Origin: CAZMRF01 sp964568735
GTDB lineage: Bacteria; Acidobacteriota; Polarisedimenticolia; JACPZX01
Length of the DNA stretch: 64,000 nt
Direction: 5' to 3'
Assembly (NCBI GenBank): GCA_964568735.1
Contig: CAZMRF010000007.1
Location: 40,611 to 104,610, forward strand
The notes beneath the pieces were generated by a model. The model saw only the letters and a program-made list of their open reading frames with translations, ran no database searches and was not told the origin of the DNA. A program made the position numbers and the translations under genes. Shown in pieces: positions 45,836 to 55,494 of the stretch (its first letter is position 1; each line of letters opens with the position of its first letter).

Positions 45836-47248
45836 ATGAAGATCCTGACGGAGCCGTTTCGCGCGAAGGGGAAGATCCACCGCCCCATCGCCGCCGCCTT
45901 CCTCCTGATCAACGCGATCGTCCTCGCCAACACCCTCCGGCATGATCCCGGCATCGGCTACGACGCGCACGCCCATCTGGCCTACGTCGAGGCCCTGGCC
46001 GGGGGGCATCTCCCCTCCCCGGAGGAGACCTACGAGTTCTTCTCGCCGCCCCTCCCCTACCTCCTCCCGGCCGCGCTACGCGCGCTGGGGCTCGGCGTCC
46101 GGGCCGCCGCGAGAGGGGGCCTCCTCCTCAACGCCGCCATGTCCCTCCTGCTCACCTGGTCGCTGGCCTCCCTCGGGCGCATGATGCGACCCGAGGATCC
46201 GCGCCTCAGGCTCGGCGCCCTGCTACTGGTCGGAACCCTCCCCGTCTACTACAAGAGCTTCTCGTTCCTGCGCGGCGAGCCGCTCGTGGCCGCTCTGGGC
46301 CTCTTCGCGTGCTACCTGACGGCCCGGGCGATCTTCACGGGCGATCTGAGCCAGCGCGCCGCGATCCTCCCGGGGGCCTTCCTCGGCCTCGCACTTCTCG
46401 CGCGGCAGTGGGCCGTCTTCATCCTCGCGGGCTGCGCGACCTTCGCCATGGCCGCGGTCGCGAGGCGGCACGATCACCGGGGACCGTGTCTGAGGCGGCT
46501 GGCGCTCTCCCTGGCCGTCTCCCTGGCGCTGGGCGGCTGGTTCTATGCGGCGCTCCGCGCGACGCACGGCTCGGCGGCGGCTTTCAACCGGAAGTCGGAG
46601 GGCGGATTCTCGCTTTCGAACCAGCCTCTCTCCTTCTACACGGACCTGGGCCTGGAGAGGCTCTTCAGCGCCCCCCTTAGGGGCGCCTTCCCCAACCGAC
46701 TGATCCCGATCTTCTATGCGGAGACGTGGGGGGACTACTGGGGCTACTTCACGGTCTACGGCCGGAACCGGATCTCGGGTCGGTACCTGGACGGGTTCAG
46801 CCTCGACAAGGCCCTCGAGGGGGAGCCGCCGCCTGAGTGGCTGGAGACGAACAGGTTCGAGATCGCGCCCTACCTGGGGCGCGTCAACCTGGTGGCGCTC
46901 CTGCCGACGTGCCTCCTCTTGGCCGGCCTCCTCCTCGGGGGGCGCGAGGTCCTCCGCTTCTCCTCCGGGCGGAGCAGCGGGGCAGGCACGCTCCTCTTCC
47001 TGGTGATCGCATGCTCAGCGGCCGGCTACCTCTGGTTCCTCGTTTCCTATCCCGTGCCCGGCCGCGGGACCACCATCAAGGCCACTTACCTGCTCCACGT
47101 CTTTCCGATGGCGGCGCTGCTCGCGGGGGATCTCCTCTCGCGGATCGCGAGACGCTCCGTGATGAGCTACCGGCTCATCGTTTCTGCGGTGGCCCTGTGC
47201 GGACTCCACAACCTCCCGATGTTCTTCACCCGGTACGTGGTGTGGTAG
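45836..47248 (+). CDS. GT-C/GT39-like membrane glycosyltransferase
   Basis: ATG at 45836 opens a 470-residue protein with about eleven helices; in-frame codons upstream look non-coding. After helix 1, GIGYDAHAHLAYVEALAGGHLP carries the Asp and His pair typical of the first periplasmic loop of polyprenyl-phosphate-sugar transferases, then FFSPPLPYLLPA. The middle loop (WGDYWGYFTVYGRNRISGRY) and the late LVSYPVPGRGTTIKATYLLH are also of GT39/87 type. Its 3' end overlaps the end of the convergent glycosylase gene by 23 bases. Donor sugar and acceptor are unknown. Confidence 0.75.
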   Translation: MKILTEPFRAKGKIHRPIAAAFLLINAIVLANTLRHDPGIGYDAHAHLAYVEALAGGHLPSPEETYEFFSPPLPYLLPAALRALGLGVRAAARGGLLLNAAMSLLLTWSLASLGRMMRPEDPRLRLGALLLVGTLPVYYKSFSFLRGEPLVAALGLFACYLTARAIFTGDLSQRAAILPGAFLGLALLARQWAVFILAGCATFAMAAVARRHDHRGPCLRRLALSLAVSLALGGWFYAALRATHGSAAAFNRKSEGGFSLSNQPLSFYTDLGLERLFSAPLRGAFPNRLIPIFYAETWGDYWGYFTVYGRNRISGRYLDGFSLDKALEGEPPPEWLETNRFEIAPYLGRVNLVALLPTCLLLAGLLLGGREVLRFSSGRSSGAGTLLFLVIACSAAGYLWFLVSYPVPGRGTTIKATYLLHVFPMAALLAGDLLSRIARRSVMSYRLIVSAVALCGLHNLPMFFTRYVVW

Positions 47249-48194
47249 CCCGCGCTTCCTCGAGATCCTCGAGCGTCCGCGGCCAATCGCCCCGAAGCAG
47301 GCGGGAGAGGGCGCGGTCGGCGAGGAGCTTTCCACCCGTCTGGCACCGCGCGCAGTAGTTGGCCTCGTTCGCGGCGTAGACGATCCGCTGCACAGGGGAG
47401 CCGCAGTCGGGGCACGGTCGCCGGTAGCGGCCGTGGACGGCCATCCCCTCGCGAAAGGCGGTCACCTTCGCCGGAAATGACTCCGGCCTTTCCGCCCGGA
47501 GCCGTTCGGTCCAGGCCCTGAGCACCTCCCCGGTGCATCGATGCAGGCGCTCGATCTCGGCTTCGTCGAGTCGCTGCGTGAGCGTCACGGGCGAGAGGCG
47601 GGCCGCATGCAGGATCTCGTCGGAGTAGGCGTTGCCGATCCCGCTGAAGAGGCGCGGGTCGGTCAGGGCGCGCTTCAGGGTGCGATTCTCCCTGAGGAGC
47701 GCTTCCCGGAAGAGGGGAAGCTCGGCGCCGATGACCTCCAGCCCTCCGGGATCGAGCTTCTGAACCGCCGCTTCGCCCCGCACGACGTGGAGCGAGGCGC
47801 GCCGCTTCTTCGAGGCTTCCGTCAGGAGCAGCGTCCCGGTCGAGAAGTCGAAGGCCGCCAACCCGACTCGAGCCGGGATTGGGATCAGTGCGCCCGCCGC
47901 CTTGTCGCGGGAGCCCCGTGGCGCGGGGATCTTCCCTCCCTGATCCGGCACCCATCGCAGGCGCCCCGCGATCATCAGGTGGATGACGAGGAAGAGATCC
48001 TCCTCGAGGCCGATGGCGATCCGCTTGCCGATGCGGCGCAAGCCCTCGACCCTTCGTCCCCGCGCGGACTCTATGGGAGGCTCCACCGTCCGCAACAGGA
48101 AGGGACTGGCCAGCCGGACAGCTTCCAGGGTGGATCCGTGGATCCTGGCGTCGAGCCTCTCGATGTAGATCTCGATGTCTGGCAGCTCGGGCAC
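47226..48194 (-). CDS. Fpg/Nei-family DNA glycosylase/AP lyase
   Basis: GTG at 48194, five bases after GGAGG, puts the catalytic proline at position 2 (MPELPDIEIYIERLD), as this family requires. Longer frames would bury it, which decides the start. The 322-residue protein has the helix-two-turn-helix (DPRLFSGIGNAYSDEILHAA) and a C-terminal zinc finger with CPDC and CARC pairs. These enzymes excise oxidised bases such as 8-oxoguanine through a Schiff base at Pro2 and then cleave the strand. The exported methyltransferase gene lies 125 bp upstream on the same strand. Confidence 0.92.
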   Translation of the reverse strand: MPELPDIEIYIERLDARIHGSTLEAVRLASPFLLRTVEPPIESARGRRVEGLRRIGKRIAIGLEEDLFLVIHLMIAGRLRWVPDQGGKIPAPRGSRDKAAGALIPIPARVGLAAFDFSTGTLLLTEASKKRRASLHVVRGEAAVQKLDPGGLEVIGAELPLFREALLRENRTLKRALTDPRLFSGIGNAYSDEILHAARLSPVTLTQRLDEAEIERLHRCTGEVLRAWTERLRAERPESFPAKVTAFREGMAVHGRYRRPCPDCGSPVQRIVYAANEANYCARCQTGGKLLADRALSRLLRGDWPRTLEDLEEARATTPRTG

Positions 48195-48319
48195 CTGGAC
48201 CTCCAGACTGAAGCCGGGACTGGGAGCCGACTGCGGGCGGGGCGTGCCGCGGGACGGGAGACTGCTTGACCTGGCCCCGCCCCGCGGGCCGCTCGCCGCA
48301 GATCCAGGGTCGAAGCTCT

Positions 48320-49189
48320 CTACTTCGCCCCGCCTCCGGGCTTGCGGAACTTCAGAAGATACCGGTCCTGGTTGTAGCGCCCCTCCTCGAATCCGGACTT
48401 CGTGTGGTCGTCCCCGGTGTTCGCCAGGATGTCGGAGCGTCCGGCCAGCTCGAAGCCTCCCTTCGTGAAGTCCTCGATGACCACCTTCTCGTTCAGCCGG
48501 TGCGTCTCCTTGTCCCATCCGTCGCGGGGGGTGGCCACCTCCTCGATCCCGATGACGCCTCCCGGCTTGAGCGCGCGGTAGATCGCCTTCACCACGTCCA
48601 CGCGCTTGAGGCCCGGGAAGACCCACTCCACGTCGTGGTAGTTGCGGACAGCGATCATCGCGTCAACTCCGTTCTCGGGCAGATCACCGATGTGCGTGGC
48701 CAGCTCGACGTTCTTCAGATTGCCCTTCTCGATGCGCTCCTTCACCTGGTCGACCTTGTAGAGCCTGCCGTCGAAGGCCTCCTTGTCGGCGTAGAACTCG
48801 AGGACGGCGTAGACCTTCCCCCCGGGGGCCACGACGTGGGAGAGAAGGTGGGTGTTGTACCCGCCCGAGCAGAAGAGATCGGCCACCGTCATCCCGGGGC
48901 CGATGCCGAGCCACTCGTAGACCTCGAGCGCCTTCCGGCCTGCGTCCTGCTTGCGGTCATCCTCCGTGCGCCCCGGCGCGTCGAGGATCGAGCGATCCAG
49001 GGCCGTGCCGGCGGCGGGAGGCTTCGCCTCCGTGGCTTTCTCGGCGGCCGCGGCTCTCGCCGGCGCCCAGGCGAGCGCGAGGAGGATGAGGGCTGCTCCG
49101 AGAAGAGGCAGGGCGACGCTCGCTGTCTTCGCACCGGATGGCCCGTAACGTGGCGTGGAACGGTGAAGCGGGTGGCTGAAGAGGGTCAT
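48320..49189 (-). CDS. Exported SAM-dependent methyltransferase-like protein
   Basis: ATG at 49189 gives 289 residues. A signal-type N-terminus (ASVALPLLGAALILLALAW, ending ARAAAAE) is followed by a class I methyltransferase fold. LGIGPGMTVADLFCSGGYNTHLL is motif I, GKVYAVLEFY motif II, AMIAVRNYHDVEW motif IV and ALKPGGVIGIEEV the post-motif. Similar exported methyltransferase-like proteins exist in Proteobacteria and Acidobacteria. Since SAM is cytosolic, either the signal is a membrane anchor or the protein has lost SAM chemistry. The role is unknown. Confidence 0.82.
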   Translation of the reverse strand: MTLFSHPLHRSTPRYGPSGAKTASVALPLLGAALILLALAWAPARAAAAEKATEAKPPAAGTALDRSILDAPGRTEDDRKQDAGRKALEVYEWLGIGPGMTVADLFCSGGYNTHLLSHVVAPGGKVYAVLEFYADKEAFDGRLYKVDQVKERIEKGNLKNVELATHIGDLPENGVDAMIAVRNYHDVEWVFPGLKRVDVVKAIYRALKPGGVIGIEEVATPRDGWDKETHRLNEKVVIEDFTKGGFELAGRSDILANTGDDHTKSGFEEGRYNQDRYLLKFRKPGGGAK

Positions 49190-49498
49190 GGGGGAGTGCT
49201 CCTTGGATTGAGGGTGGCTGATCTCGCCGGGAGCGCAGATTCTCGCACAGAGACGATCCACTCGGCGACCTCTCCATCCCACCCGGACCCCGGGGACCGC
49301 CCAGGCTTTCCCTGCCTGTGCGGTTCGCTCGCCCCGGCGCTCCGCGGTGGATCACTTCGCGCTTTCTCCGTATCCTTGCGCACTCATCATGCGCCATGGC
49401 GCGGAGGCCCGGCAGCAGCGGCCGGCTCCCCGTCCGGGGGCGGCGTTCGCAACACCGGCCGAGCCGTGACTCGAGCCGGCTTCCGGGGGGACATCCGA
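49190..49498. other. 309-bp divergent intergenic region
   Basis: It separates the exported methyltransferase (leftward) from the M28 peptidase (rightward). Open frames that cross it are GC-rich read-through from the neighbours. No promoter hexamers or strong hairpin could be assigned with confidence. Confidence 0.5.
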
Positions 49499-51193
49499 AT
49501 GACCACCATCCGCAGCCTCGCCAACGCCCTGCTCCTCTTCGCCTCGCTCACCTCACTCCCGGCTCTCGCGGATGAGACCGAGCGGGTGGACCTCGAGATC
49601 ATCCACCGTATCAAGCACGAGGCCTTCGCCCACTCGATGGCGATGGATCATCTCTTCTGGCTCACCGACATCCACGGCCCGCGCCTGGCGGGATCTCCTG
49701 GCTACAGGGCCGCGGCCGAGTGGGCCGTCCAGGAGATGAAGTCCTGGGGCCTCTCGAACGCGCACCTCGAGCCGTGGGGCGATTTCGGACGTGGATGGTC
49801 TTTCGAGAGGCTCGATGTCCGGATGATCGAGCCGGTCGCGGAACGCCTCCACGGCGTCCCGCTGGCCTGGTCCGCGGGGACGAAGGGGCCGGTCAAAGGG
49901 GAAGTGCTGCACGCGCCGCTCTTCAAGGACAACGCCGATCCCGATCGGTACGACCTCGAGCGGGTGAACGCGAGGATCGACGAGTGGATCCAGAAGCAGC
50001 GCGGGAAGCTCAAGGGGAAGATCCTCCTGATCCGCGAGGAGCGAGAGTTCAAGCCCGCCACGGATCCTCCTGTGGATCGGTGGGAGGCCGGCGAGCTCGT
50101 GGACTACGCGATGGCTCCCGAGCCCTCCCGGGCCGAGCCGCTGGAGCTGCCCTTGATGAAGCTCCCCGCCGAGCGAGAGAAGCGGGCGAAGATCCTCGAC
50201 TACGCTCCCTTCGAGGTGCTCATGGACTTCTACGAGCGGCGCGACGAGGCCTTCGGAAGGTGGTACGCCTTCCTCAACGAGGAGAAGGTGGCGGGCCTCC
50301 TCGCGATGGACGAGCGGGGTTCGGGCGGCATCATCTTCGCCGAGGAGCTGGGATCCCCGAAGGCCGGCGCCCCGATACCGCCACCCGCCGTCGTGCTGGC
50401 CCCCGAGGAGTACAACCGGATCCTCCGGATGCTCGACCGCGAGATGAAGGTCGTCGTGGAGATCGACCTCGACGCCTCCTACCAGGACGACCCGCTCGCC
50501 ACGGCCAACATCATCGCGGAGATCCCGGGCGGCTCGCGGGCCGACGAGGTCGTGATGCTCGGCGCCCACTTCGACTCGTGGCACGGCGCCCGGGGCGCCA
50601 CCGACAACGGCACGGGCTGCGCCGTGATGATGGAAGCGATGCGCATCCTCTCCACGCTCGGCCTGAAGATGGATCGCACCGTCCGGGTGGGCCTCTGGGC
50701 CGCGGAGGAGGAGGGGCTCTACGGCTCCCGGGGTTACGTCAGGGCCCATTTCGGCGATCCGATGACCATGGAGCTGAAGCCCGAGCACTCGAAGCTCAGC
50801 CTCTACCTCAACGACGACAACGGCGGCGGGAAGATCCGCGGAGTCCACCTCCAGGGCAACGACATGGCCCGGCCCGTCTTCGAGGCCTGGCTGAAGCCCT
50901 TCCACGACATGGGGGCCGACACGCTGACGCTTCGTAGCACCGGCGGGACCGATCATCTCTCCTTCGACGCCCTGGGCCTCCCGGGCTTTCAGTTCATCCA
51001 GGACGCGCTCGACTACAGCACCCGCACGCACCACTCCAACATGGACGACTACGACCGGGTCGTCCCCGCGGACCTGATGCAGGCCTCGGCCATCGTCGCC
51101 TCCCTGGCGTGGCACGCCGCCACGCGGGAGGCGCTCTTCCCGCGAAAGCAGCTCCCCGAGCCCGTCGTGCCGGCCGGGAAGCCCGCTCGCTGA
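49499..51193 (+). CDS. Secreted M28-family zinc aminopeptidase/carboxypeptidase
   Basis: ATG at 49499, after a G-run ribosome site, gives 564 residues with a signal peptide (SLANALLLFASLTSLPALA). A PA-like insert region (residues about 100-300) precedes the catalytic core. LGAHFDSWHGARGATDNGTGC supplies His and Asp ligands, AAEEEGLYGSRGY the catalytic Glu and a ligand Glu, YLNDDNGGG an Asp and TDHLSFDALG the final His. This is the co-catalytic two-zinc centre of M28 peptidases, which trim peptides outside the cell. The RND adaptor gene follows 77 bp later. Confidence 0.92.
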   Translation: MTTIRSLANALLLFASLTSLPALADETERVDLEIIHRIKHEAFAHSMAMDHLFWLTDIHGPRLAGSPGYRAAAEWAVQEMKSWGLSNAHLEPWGDFGRGWSFERLDVRMIEPVAERLHGVPLAWSAGTKGPVKGEVLHAPLFKDNADPDRYDLERVNARIDEWIQKQRGKLKGKILLIREEREFKPATDPPVDRWEAGELVDYAMAPEPSRAEPLELPLMKLPAEREKRAKILDYAPFEVLMDFYERRDEAFGRWYAFLNEEKVAGLLAMDERGSGGIIFAEELGSPKAGAPIPPPAVVLAPEEYNRILRMLDREMKVVVEIDLDASYQDDPLATANIIAEIPGGSRADEVVMLGAHFDSWHGARGATDNGTGCAVMMEAMRILSTLGLKMDRTVRVGLWAAEEEGLYGSRGYVRAHFGDPMTMELKPEHSKLSLYLNDDNGGGKIRGVHLQGNDMARPVFEAWLKPFHDMGADTLTLRSTGGTDHLSFDALGLPGFQFIQDALDYSTRTHHSNMDDYDRVVPADLMQASAIVASLAWHAATREALFPRKQLPEPVVPAGKPAR

Positions 51194-51270
51194 CAGGCAC
51201 GGGCGCTCCTCCGGGGCTCGCACGGGGCGGGCTCCGCCCCCGGCGCGGGTGCTAGACTCGGTCACCTACC

Positions 51271-52374
51271 ATGGCGCGGACACGCTGGTCCCTGGGAAGC
51301 GTGGTGGGCATCGGCGCGCTGGTCCTTCTCCTTGCCGCGCTCGCCCTCCCCCGCCTCCGCTCCGGAAAGGCCTCCCCCGAGGCGGCCGTGCCCGCCTTCG
51401 CCGAGCCGTCCGCCCTGCCCGTCGAAGTCGTCCGGCTCCAGCCACGTCGCCTGGCGGAGCGGCTCTCGACTACGGGGACGATCCGGGCCAACGAAGAGGT
51501 GGACCTCGTCAGCGAGACGGCGGGCATCGTGGAGACCATCCTCTTCGAGGAAGGGTCGCCCGTCGAGAAGGGACAGATCCTCGTCCAGATCGACAACGTC
51601 GAGCTCCAGGCCCAGCGGGATCGCGTGATCTACCGGCTGCGGCTGGCCGAGATCCGCGAGCAGCGCCAGAACGAGCTCCGGAGCCAGGGTGTGGCCAGCG
51701 AGCAGGACTACGACATGGCCGCGAGCGAGCTGAACGTCCTGCGCGCCGAGCTCCGCCTCATCGAGGCCCAGATCGAGCAGACGTCGATCCGTGCCCCCTT
51801 CGCGGGCATCGTCGGGCTGCGCTTCGTGAGCGAGGGGAGCTTCGTCACGCCGCAGACGCGCATTGCCAGGCTCCAGGATCTCGACCCGGTCAAGGTCGAT
51901 TTCCGGGTGCCCGAGACCTACGCGGGCAGGATCGCCACGGGCAGCCAGGTGGACTTCCGCGTCAAGGGCTCGCCCGAGGGGCGGGTGGCGACGATCTACG
52001 CCATCGAGCCGCGCGTCGATCCGGAGACCCGGTCGCTCCTCATCCGCGCCCGCGCACCGAACCCGCGCGGCGCCCTCTTCCCGGGCGCCTTCGCCGACGT
52101 GACGCTGACGGTGGGCGAGGTGCGCGACGCGCTCGTCGTCCCGAGCCTCGCCGTCATCCCCGAACTGGGCGGCCGGAAGGTCTTCGTCGTTGAGAACGGC
52201 CGCGCGCAGCCCCGCAGCGTGGAGACCGGGATCCGCACGGACAAGGAGGTCCAGATCACTTCGGGCCTCGAGCCCGGCGCCGTGGTCATCGTGTCGGCGA
52301 TCCAGCGGCTGCGTCCGGATCTGCCGGTGGCGACGACCGAGCTCTCCGCCGGCTCCGAGGCGGCGGCCCCATGA
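51271..52374 (+). CDS. RND efflux periplasmic adaptor (membrane fusion protein)
   Basis: A 367-residue protein from ATG at 51271. An N-terminal helix anchors it. TGTIRANEEVDLVSETAGIV and GSPVEKGQILVQID form the lipoyl half-motif, AEIREQRQNELRSQGVASEQ the alpha-hairpin, and TSIRAPFAGIVGLRFVSEGSFV the second lipoyl half. The beta-barrel and membrane-proximal domains follow (PGAFADVTLTVGEV). It links the inner-membrane pump to an outer-membrane channel. The stop overlaps the pump start (ATGA at 52371). No TolC-type gene is present in the window. Confidence 0.93.
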   Translation: MARTRWSLGSVVGIGALVLLLAALALPRLRSGKASPEAAVPAFAEPSALPVEVVRLQPRRLAERLSTTGTIRANEEVDLVSETAGIVETILFEEGSPVEKGQILVQIDNVELQAQRDRVIYRLRLAEIREQRQNELRSQGVASEQDYDMAASELNVLRAELRLIEAQIEQTSIRAPFAGIVGLRFVSEGSFVTPQTRIARLQDLDPVKVDFRVPETYAGRIATGSQVDFRVKGSPEGRVATIYAIEPRVDPETRSLLIRARAPNPRGALFPGAFADVTLTVGEVRDALVVPSLAVIPELGGRKVFVVENGRAQPRSVETGIRTDKEVQITSGLEPGAVVIVSAIQRLRPDLPVATTELSAGSEAAAP

Positions 52375-55300
52375 GCCTCACCTCGCTGAGCATCCAGCGG
52401 CCGGTCCTGGCCTGGGTCATGTCCATCGCCATCGTGATCTTCGGCCTGCTCGGCCTCTCCTTCCTCGGCGTGCGCGAGTTCCCAGCCGTGGATCCACCCG
52501 TCATCACCGTCAGCACGAACTATCGCGGCGCGAGCGCCGACGTGATCGAAACTCAGATCACGGAGCCGCTGGAGGAATCCGTCAACGCGGTGCCGGGGAT
52601 CCGGACCCTGACCTCCACGAGCCGTGAGGGGCGGAGCACCATCGTCGTGGAGTTCGGGCTCGGAACGGATCTGGAGTCCGCCGCAAACGACGTCCGCGAT
52701 GCCGTCTCGCGCGCCCTCGGCAACCTCCCTACCGACGTCGACCCGCCCAGCGTCTCGAAGGCCGACGCCGACTCCAACCCGATCGTGCAGCTCGCGCTGG
52801 GGAGCCCGTCGCGGAATCTCCTCGAGCTGACCCGGCTGGCCGACGAGCTCTTCGCCGAGCGCCTCCAGACGATCCCCGACGTGGCTCGCGTGGACATCTG
52901 GGGGGAGAAGACCTACGCGATGCGGCTCTGGCTCGACCCGCAGCGGCTGGCGGCCTACAGGCTCACTCCTCTCGACGTGAGGCGCGCCGTGCAGCGCGAG
53001 AACATCGAGCTGCCGGCCGGCCGGATCGAGGGGGGCACCGTCGAGCTGCCCGTCCGGATCCTGAGCCGGCTGGAAAGCCCGGCGGAGTTCAACGACCTGA
53101 TCCTGAAGGAGGACGCCGGAGGCGTCGTCCGGCTGCGCGACGTGGGGCGCGCCGAGCTGGCGCCCCTGAACGAACGGTCGATCCTCAAGAAAGACGGCCG
53201 TCCCATGGTCGCGGTCGTCCTCCGGCCGCAGCCGGGCGCGAACTACATCGAGATCGCCGACGAGTTCTACCGGAGAGTCGCGCAGATCAGGACCGAGATG
53301 CCGCCGGACGTATCGCTGGATTTCGGCATCGACAACACGGAGTTCATCCGGGAGTCCATCACCGAGGTCGAGCAGTCCATCTTCCTCGCCTTCACGCTCG
53401 TCGTCCTGATCATCTTCCTCTTCCTGCGGGATCTCAGGACGACCTTCATCCCGCTCGTCGTGATCCCGGTCTCGCTCATCGGCGCCTTCTTCCTGATGTA
53501 CATGGGCGGCTTCTCGGTCAACGTCCTGACGCTCCTGGCCCTCGTCCTCGCCATCGGGATCGTCGTCGACGACGCCATCATCGTCCTGGAGAACATCTAC
53601 ACCAAGATCGAGGGGGGCCTCGGCCCCGTGAAAGCGGGAGTCGTCGGCACCCGCGAGATCTTCTTCGCGGTCATCGCGACCACCGTGGCCCTGGTCGCGG
53701 TCCTCCTCCCCGTGATGTTCCTGCCGGGGCTGACGGGGCGGCTCTTCCGCGAGTTCGGCGCCACCCTCGCCGGGGCCGTGGTGATCTCCGCCTTCGTCGC
53801 GCTCACGCTCACGCCCATGCTCTGCACGCGCATCCTCCGAGGTCACGAGCAGCACTCGCGCTTCTACCGCGCCACGGTTCCCTTCTTCCGCGCCCTCGCG
53901 GCCGGCTACCGGCGAAGCCTGGAGCTGACGATGGCGCGGCGCTGGATGGCGGTCCCGATCATCCTCGCCTGCGCCGCCCTGATCGCTCTGCTGCTCTCCG
54001 TACTGCCGGCGGAGCTGGCGCCTCTCGAGGATCGCCGGGCGATCCGGCTCAACTCCAGGGGTCCGGAGGGCGCGACCTACGCCTACATGGACGGCTTCAT
54101 GGACGAGCTGGGGCGCGTCGTCTCGGAGGAGGTCCCCGAAACCGAGCAGACCATCTCGGTGACCTCTCCGGGCTTCGGCGCCAGCTCGGTCGTCAACTCG
54201 GGCTTCATCCGCCTCCGGCTCGTTCATCCCGATCTGCGTGAGCGCAGCCAGATGGAGATTGCCGACGCGCTGACGGTGCGGCTGGGCGCCCTGTCCGGGG
54301 CGCAGACCTTCGTCACCCAGGAACCCACCATCTCGGTGGGCCAGCGCAGGGGGCTGCCGGTGCAGTTCGTTCTGCAGGCCGCCACGATGGACAAGCTCGA
54401 GGAGGTCCTCCCGACATTCATGGAAGAGGCCAACCGCGATCCGGCCTTCTCTTCGGTTGACGTGGATCTCGTCTTCGACAAGCCGGAGCTGCAGGTGGAG
54501 ATCGACCGGGCGCGCGCCCAGGATCTCGGGATCTCGGTGCTCGACATCGCCCAGACGGTCCAGCTCGCCATGAGCGAGCAGCGGCTCGGCTACTTCATCA
54601 TGGAGGGGAAGCAGTACGAGGTGATCGGGCAGGTGATGCCGCAGAACCGCGACGAGACGATCGATCTCCGCAACCTCTACGTGACGGCGCGCAACGGCGC
54701 TCCGGTGCTCCTCGACAGCCTCGTCACGATCGTAGAGCGGTCCAGCCCGCCGCAGCTCTACCGCTTCGATCGATTCGTCGCGGCCACGGTCTCGGCGGGG
54801 CTGTCTCCCGGATACACGCTCTCGCAGGGGATCGATGCCATGGAGGCCATCTCCGGCCGCGTGCTGGACGAGTCCTTCCACACGGCTCTGGCGGGCCAGT
54901 CGCGCGACTTCCAGGAGAGCAGCAACACGCTCGCCTTCGTCTTCCTGCTCGCGATCGTGCTTCTCTACCTCGTGCTGGCCGCGCAGTTCGAGAGCTTCCG
55001 GGATCCCTTCACGATCATGCTCACGGTCCCGCTGGCCTTGGTGGGCGCGCTCTTCGCGCTGTGGTGGGCCGGCCAGACGCTCAACGTCTTCAGCCAGATC
55101 GGGATGATCATGCTGATTGGGCTCGTGACGAAGAACGGGATCCTCATCGTCGAGTTCGCGAACCAGCGGCGGGCCGCCGGCCTCTCCATCGTCGAGGCGG
55201 CCGTCGACGCGGCCGCCGCCCGGCTCCGGCCCGTTCTCATGACGAGCCTCTCGACGATCCTCGGCATCGTGCCGATTGCGCTGTCGCTGGGAGCGGGCTC

Positions 55301-55457
55301 CGAGAGCCGCGTGCCCATGGGCATCGCCGTGATCGGCGGCCTCACGCTCGGCACCCTGCTCACGCTCTTCGTGGTCCCGGCGATGTACACCTACCTGACC
55401 AGCCGCACGGTGGGAGTCCTCAGCCTCGAGGATCTCGAAGGCGAGCAGGCCGCCTGA
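52371..55457 (+). CDS. RND multidrug efflux pump, HAE1/AcrB family
   Basis: A 1028-residue protein, near the usual 1020-1050, starting at ATG 52371 in the adaptor stop. The proton relay is intact: the Asp pair in LAIGIVVDDAIIVLENIY near residue 400 and the Lys in IGLVTKNGILIVEFANQ near residue 919. TNYRGASADVIETQITEPLEE is the characteristic porter-domain start. The pump exports drugs, detergents or lipids using the proton gradient. Its last codon is 38 bp from the end of the integron cassette array, so the array boundary lies immediately downstream. Confidence 0.95.
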   Translation: MSLTSLSIQRPVLAWVMSIAIVIFGLLGLSFLGVREFPAVDPPVITVSTNYRGASADVIETQITEPLEESVNAVPGIRTLTSTSREGRSTIVVEFGLGTDLESAANDVRDAVSRALGNLPTDVDPPSVSKADADSNPIVQLALGSPSRNLLELTRLADELFAERLQTIPDVARVDIWGEKTYAMRLWLDPQRLAAYRLTPLDVRRAVQRENIELPAGRIEGGTVELPVRILSRLESPAEFNDLILKEDAGGVVRLRDVGRAELAPLNERSILKKDGRPMVAVVLRPQPGANYIEIADEFYRRVAQIRTEMPPDVSLDFGIDNTEFIRESITEVEQSIFLAFTLVVLIIFLFLRDLRTTFIPLVVIPVSLIGAFFLMYMGGFSVNVLTLLALVLAIGIVVDDAIIVLENIYTKIEGGLGPVKAGVVGTREIFFAVIATTVALVAVLLPVMFLPGLTGRLFREFGATLAGAVVISAFVALTLTPMLCTRILRGHEQHSRFYRATVPFFRALAAGYRRSLELTMARRWMAVPIILACAALIALLLSVLPAELAPLEDRRAIRLNSRGPEGATYAYMDGFMDELGRVVSEEVPETEQTISVTSPGFGASSVVNSGFIRLRLVHPDLRERSQMEIADALTVRLGALSGAQTFVTQEPTISVGQRRGLPVQFVLQAATMDKLEEVLPTFMEEANRDPAFSSVDVDLVFDKPELQVEIDRARAQDLGISVLDIAQTVQLAMSEQRLGYFIMEGKQYEVIGQVMPQNRDETIDLRNLYVTARNGAPVLLDSLVTIVERSSPPQLYRFDRFVAATVSAGLSPGYTLSQGIDAMEAISGRVLDESFHTALAGQSRDFQESSNTLAFVFLLAIVLLYLVLAAQFESFRDPFTIMLTVPLALVGALFALWWAGQTLNVFSQIGMIMLIGLVTKNGILIVEFANQRRAAGLSIVEAAVDAAAARLRPVLMTSLSTILGIVPIALSLGAGSESRVPMGIAVIGGLTLGTLLTLFVVPAMYTYLTSRTVGVLSLEDLEGEQAA

Positions 55458-55494
55458 CCGGCTCCCCCGCGCGTCGAAGGGCCGCCCTGCGCTC

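Noticed and set aside
48266..49498. N-terminal extension of the M28 peptidase gene by about 410 codons
   Set aside because: It runs antisense through the methyltransferase gene; a signal peptide and ribosome site mark the start at 49499.
49190..49498. Possible third copy of the inverted-repeat element
   Set aside because: No 20-bp complementary arms and no GTTGTCAC motif could be found.
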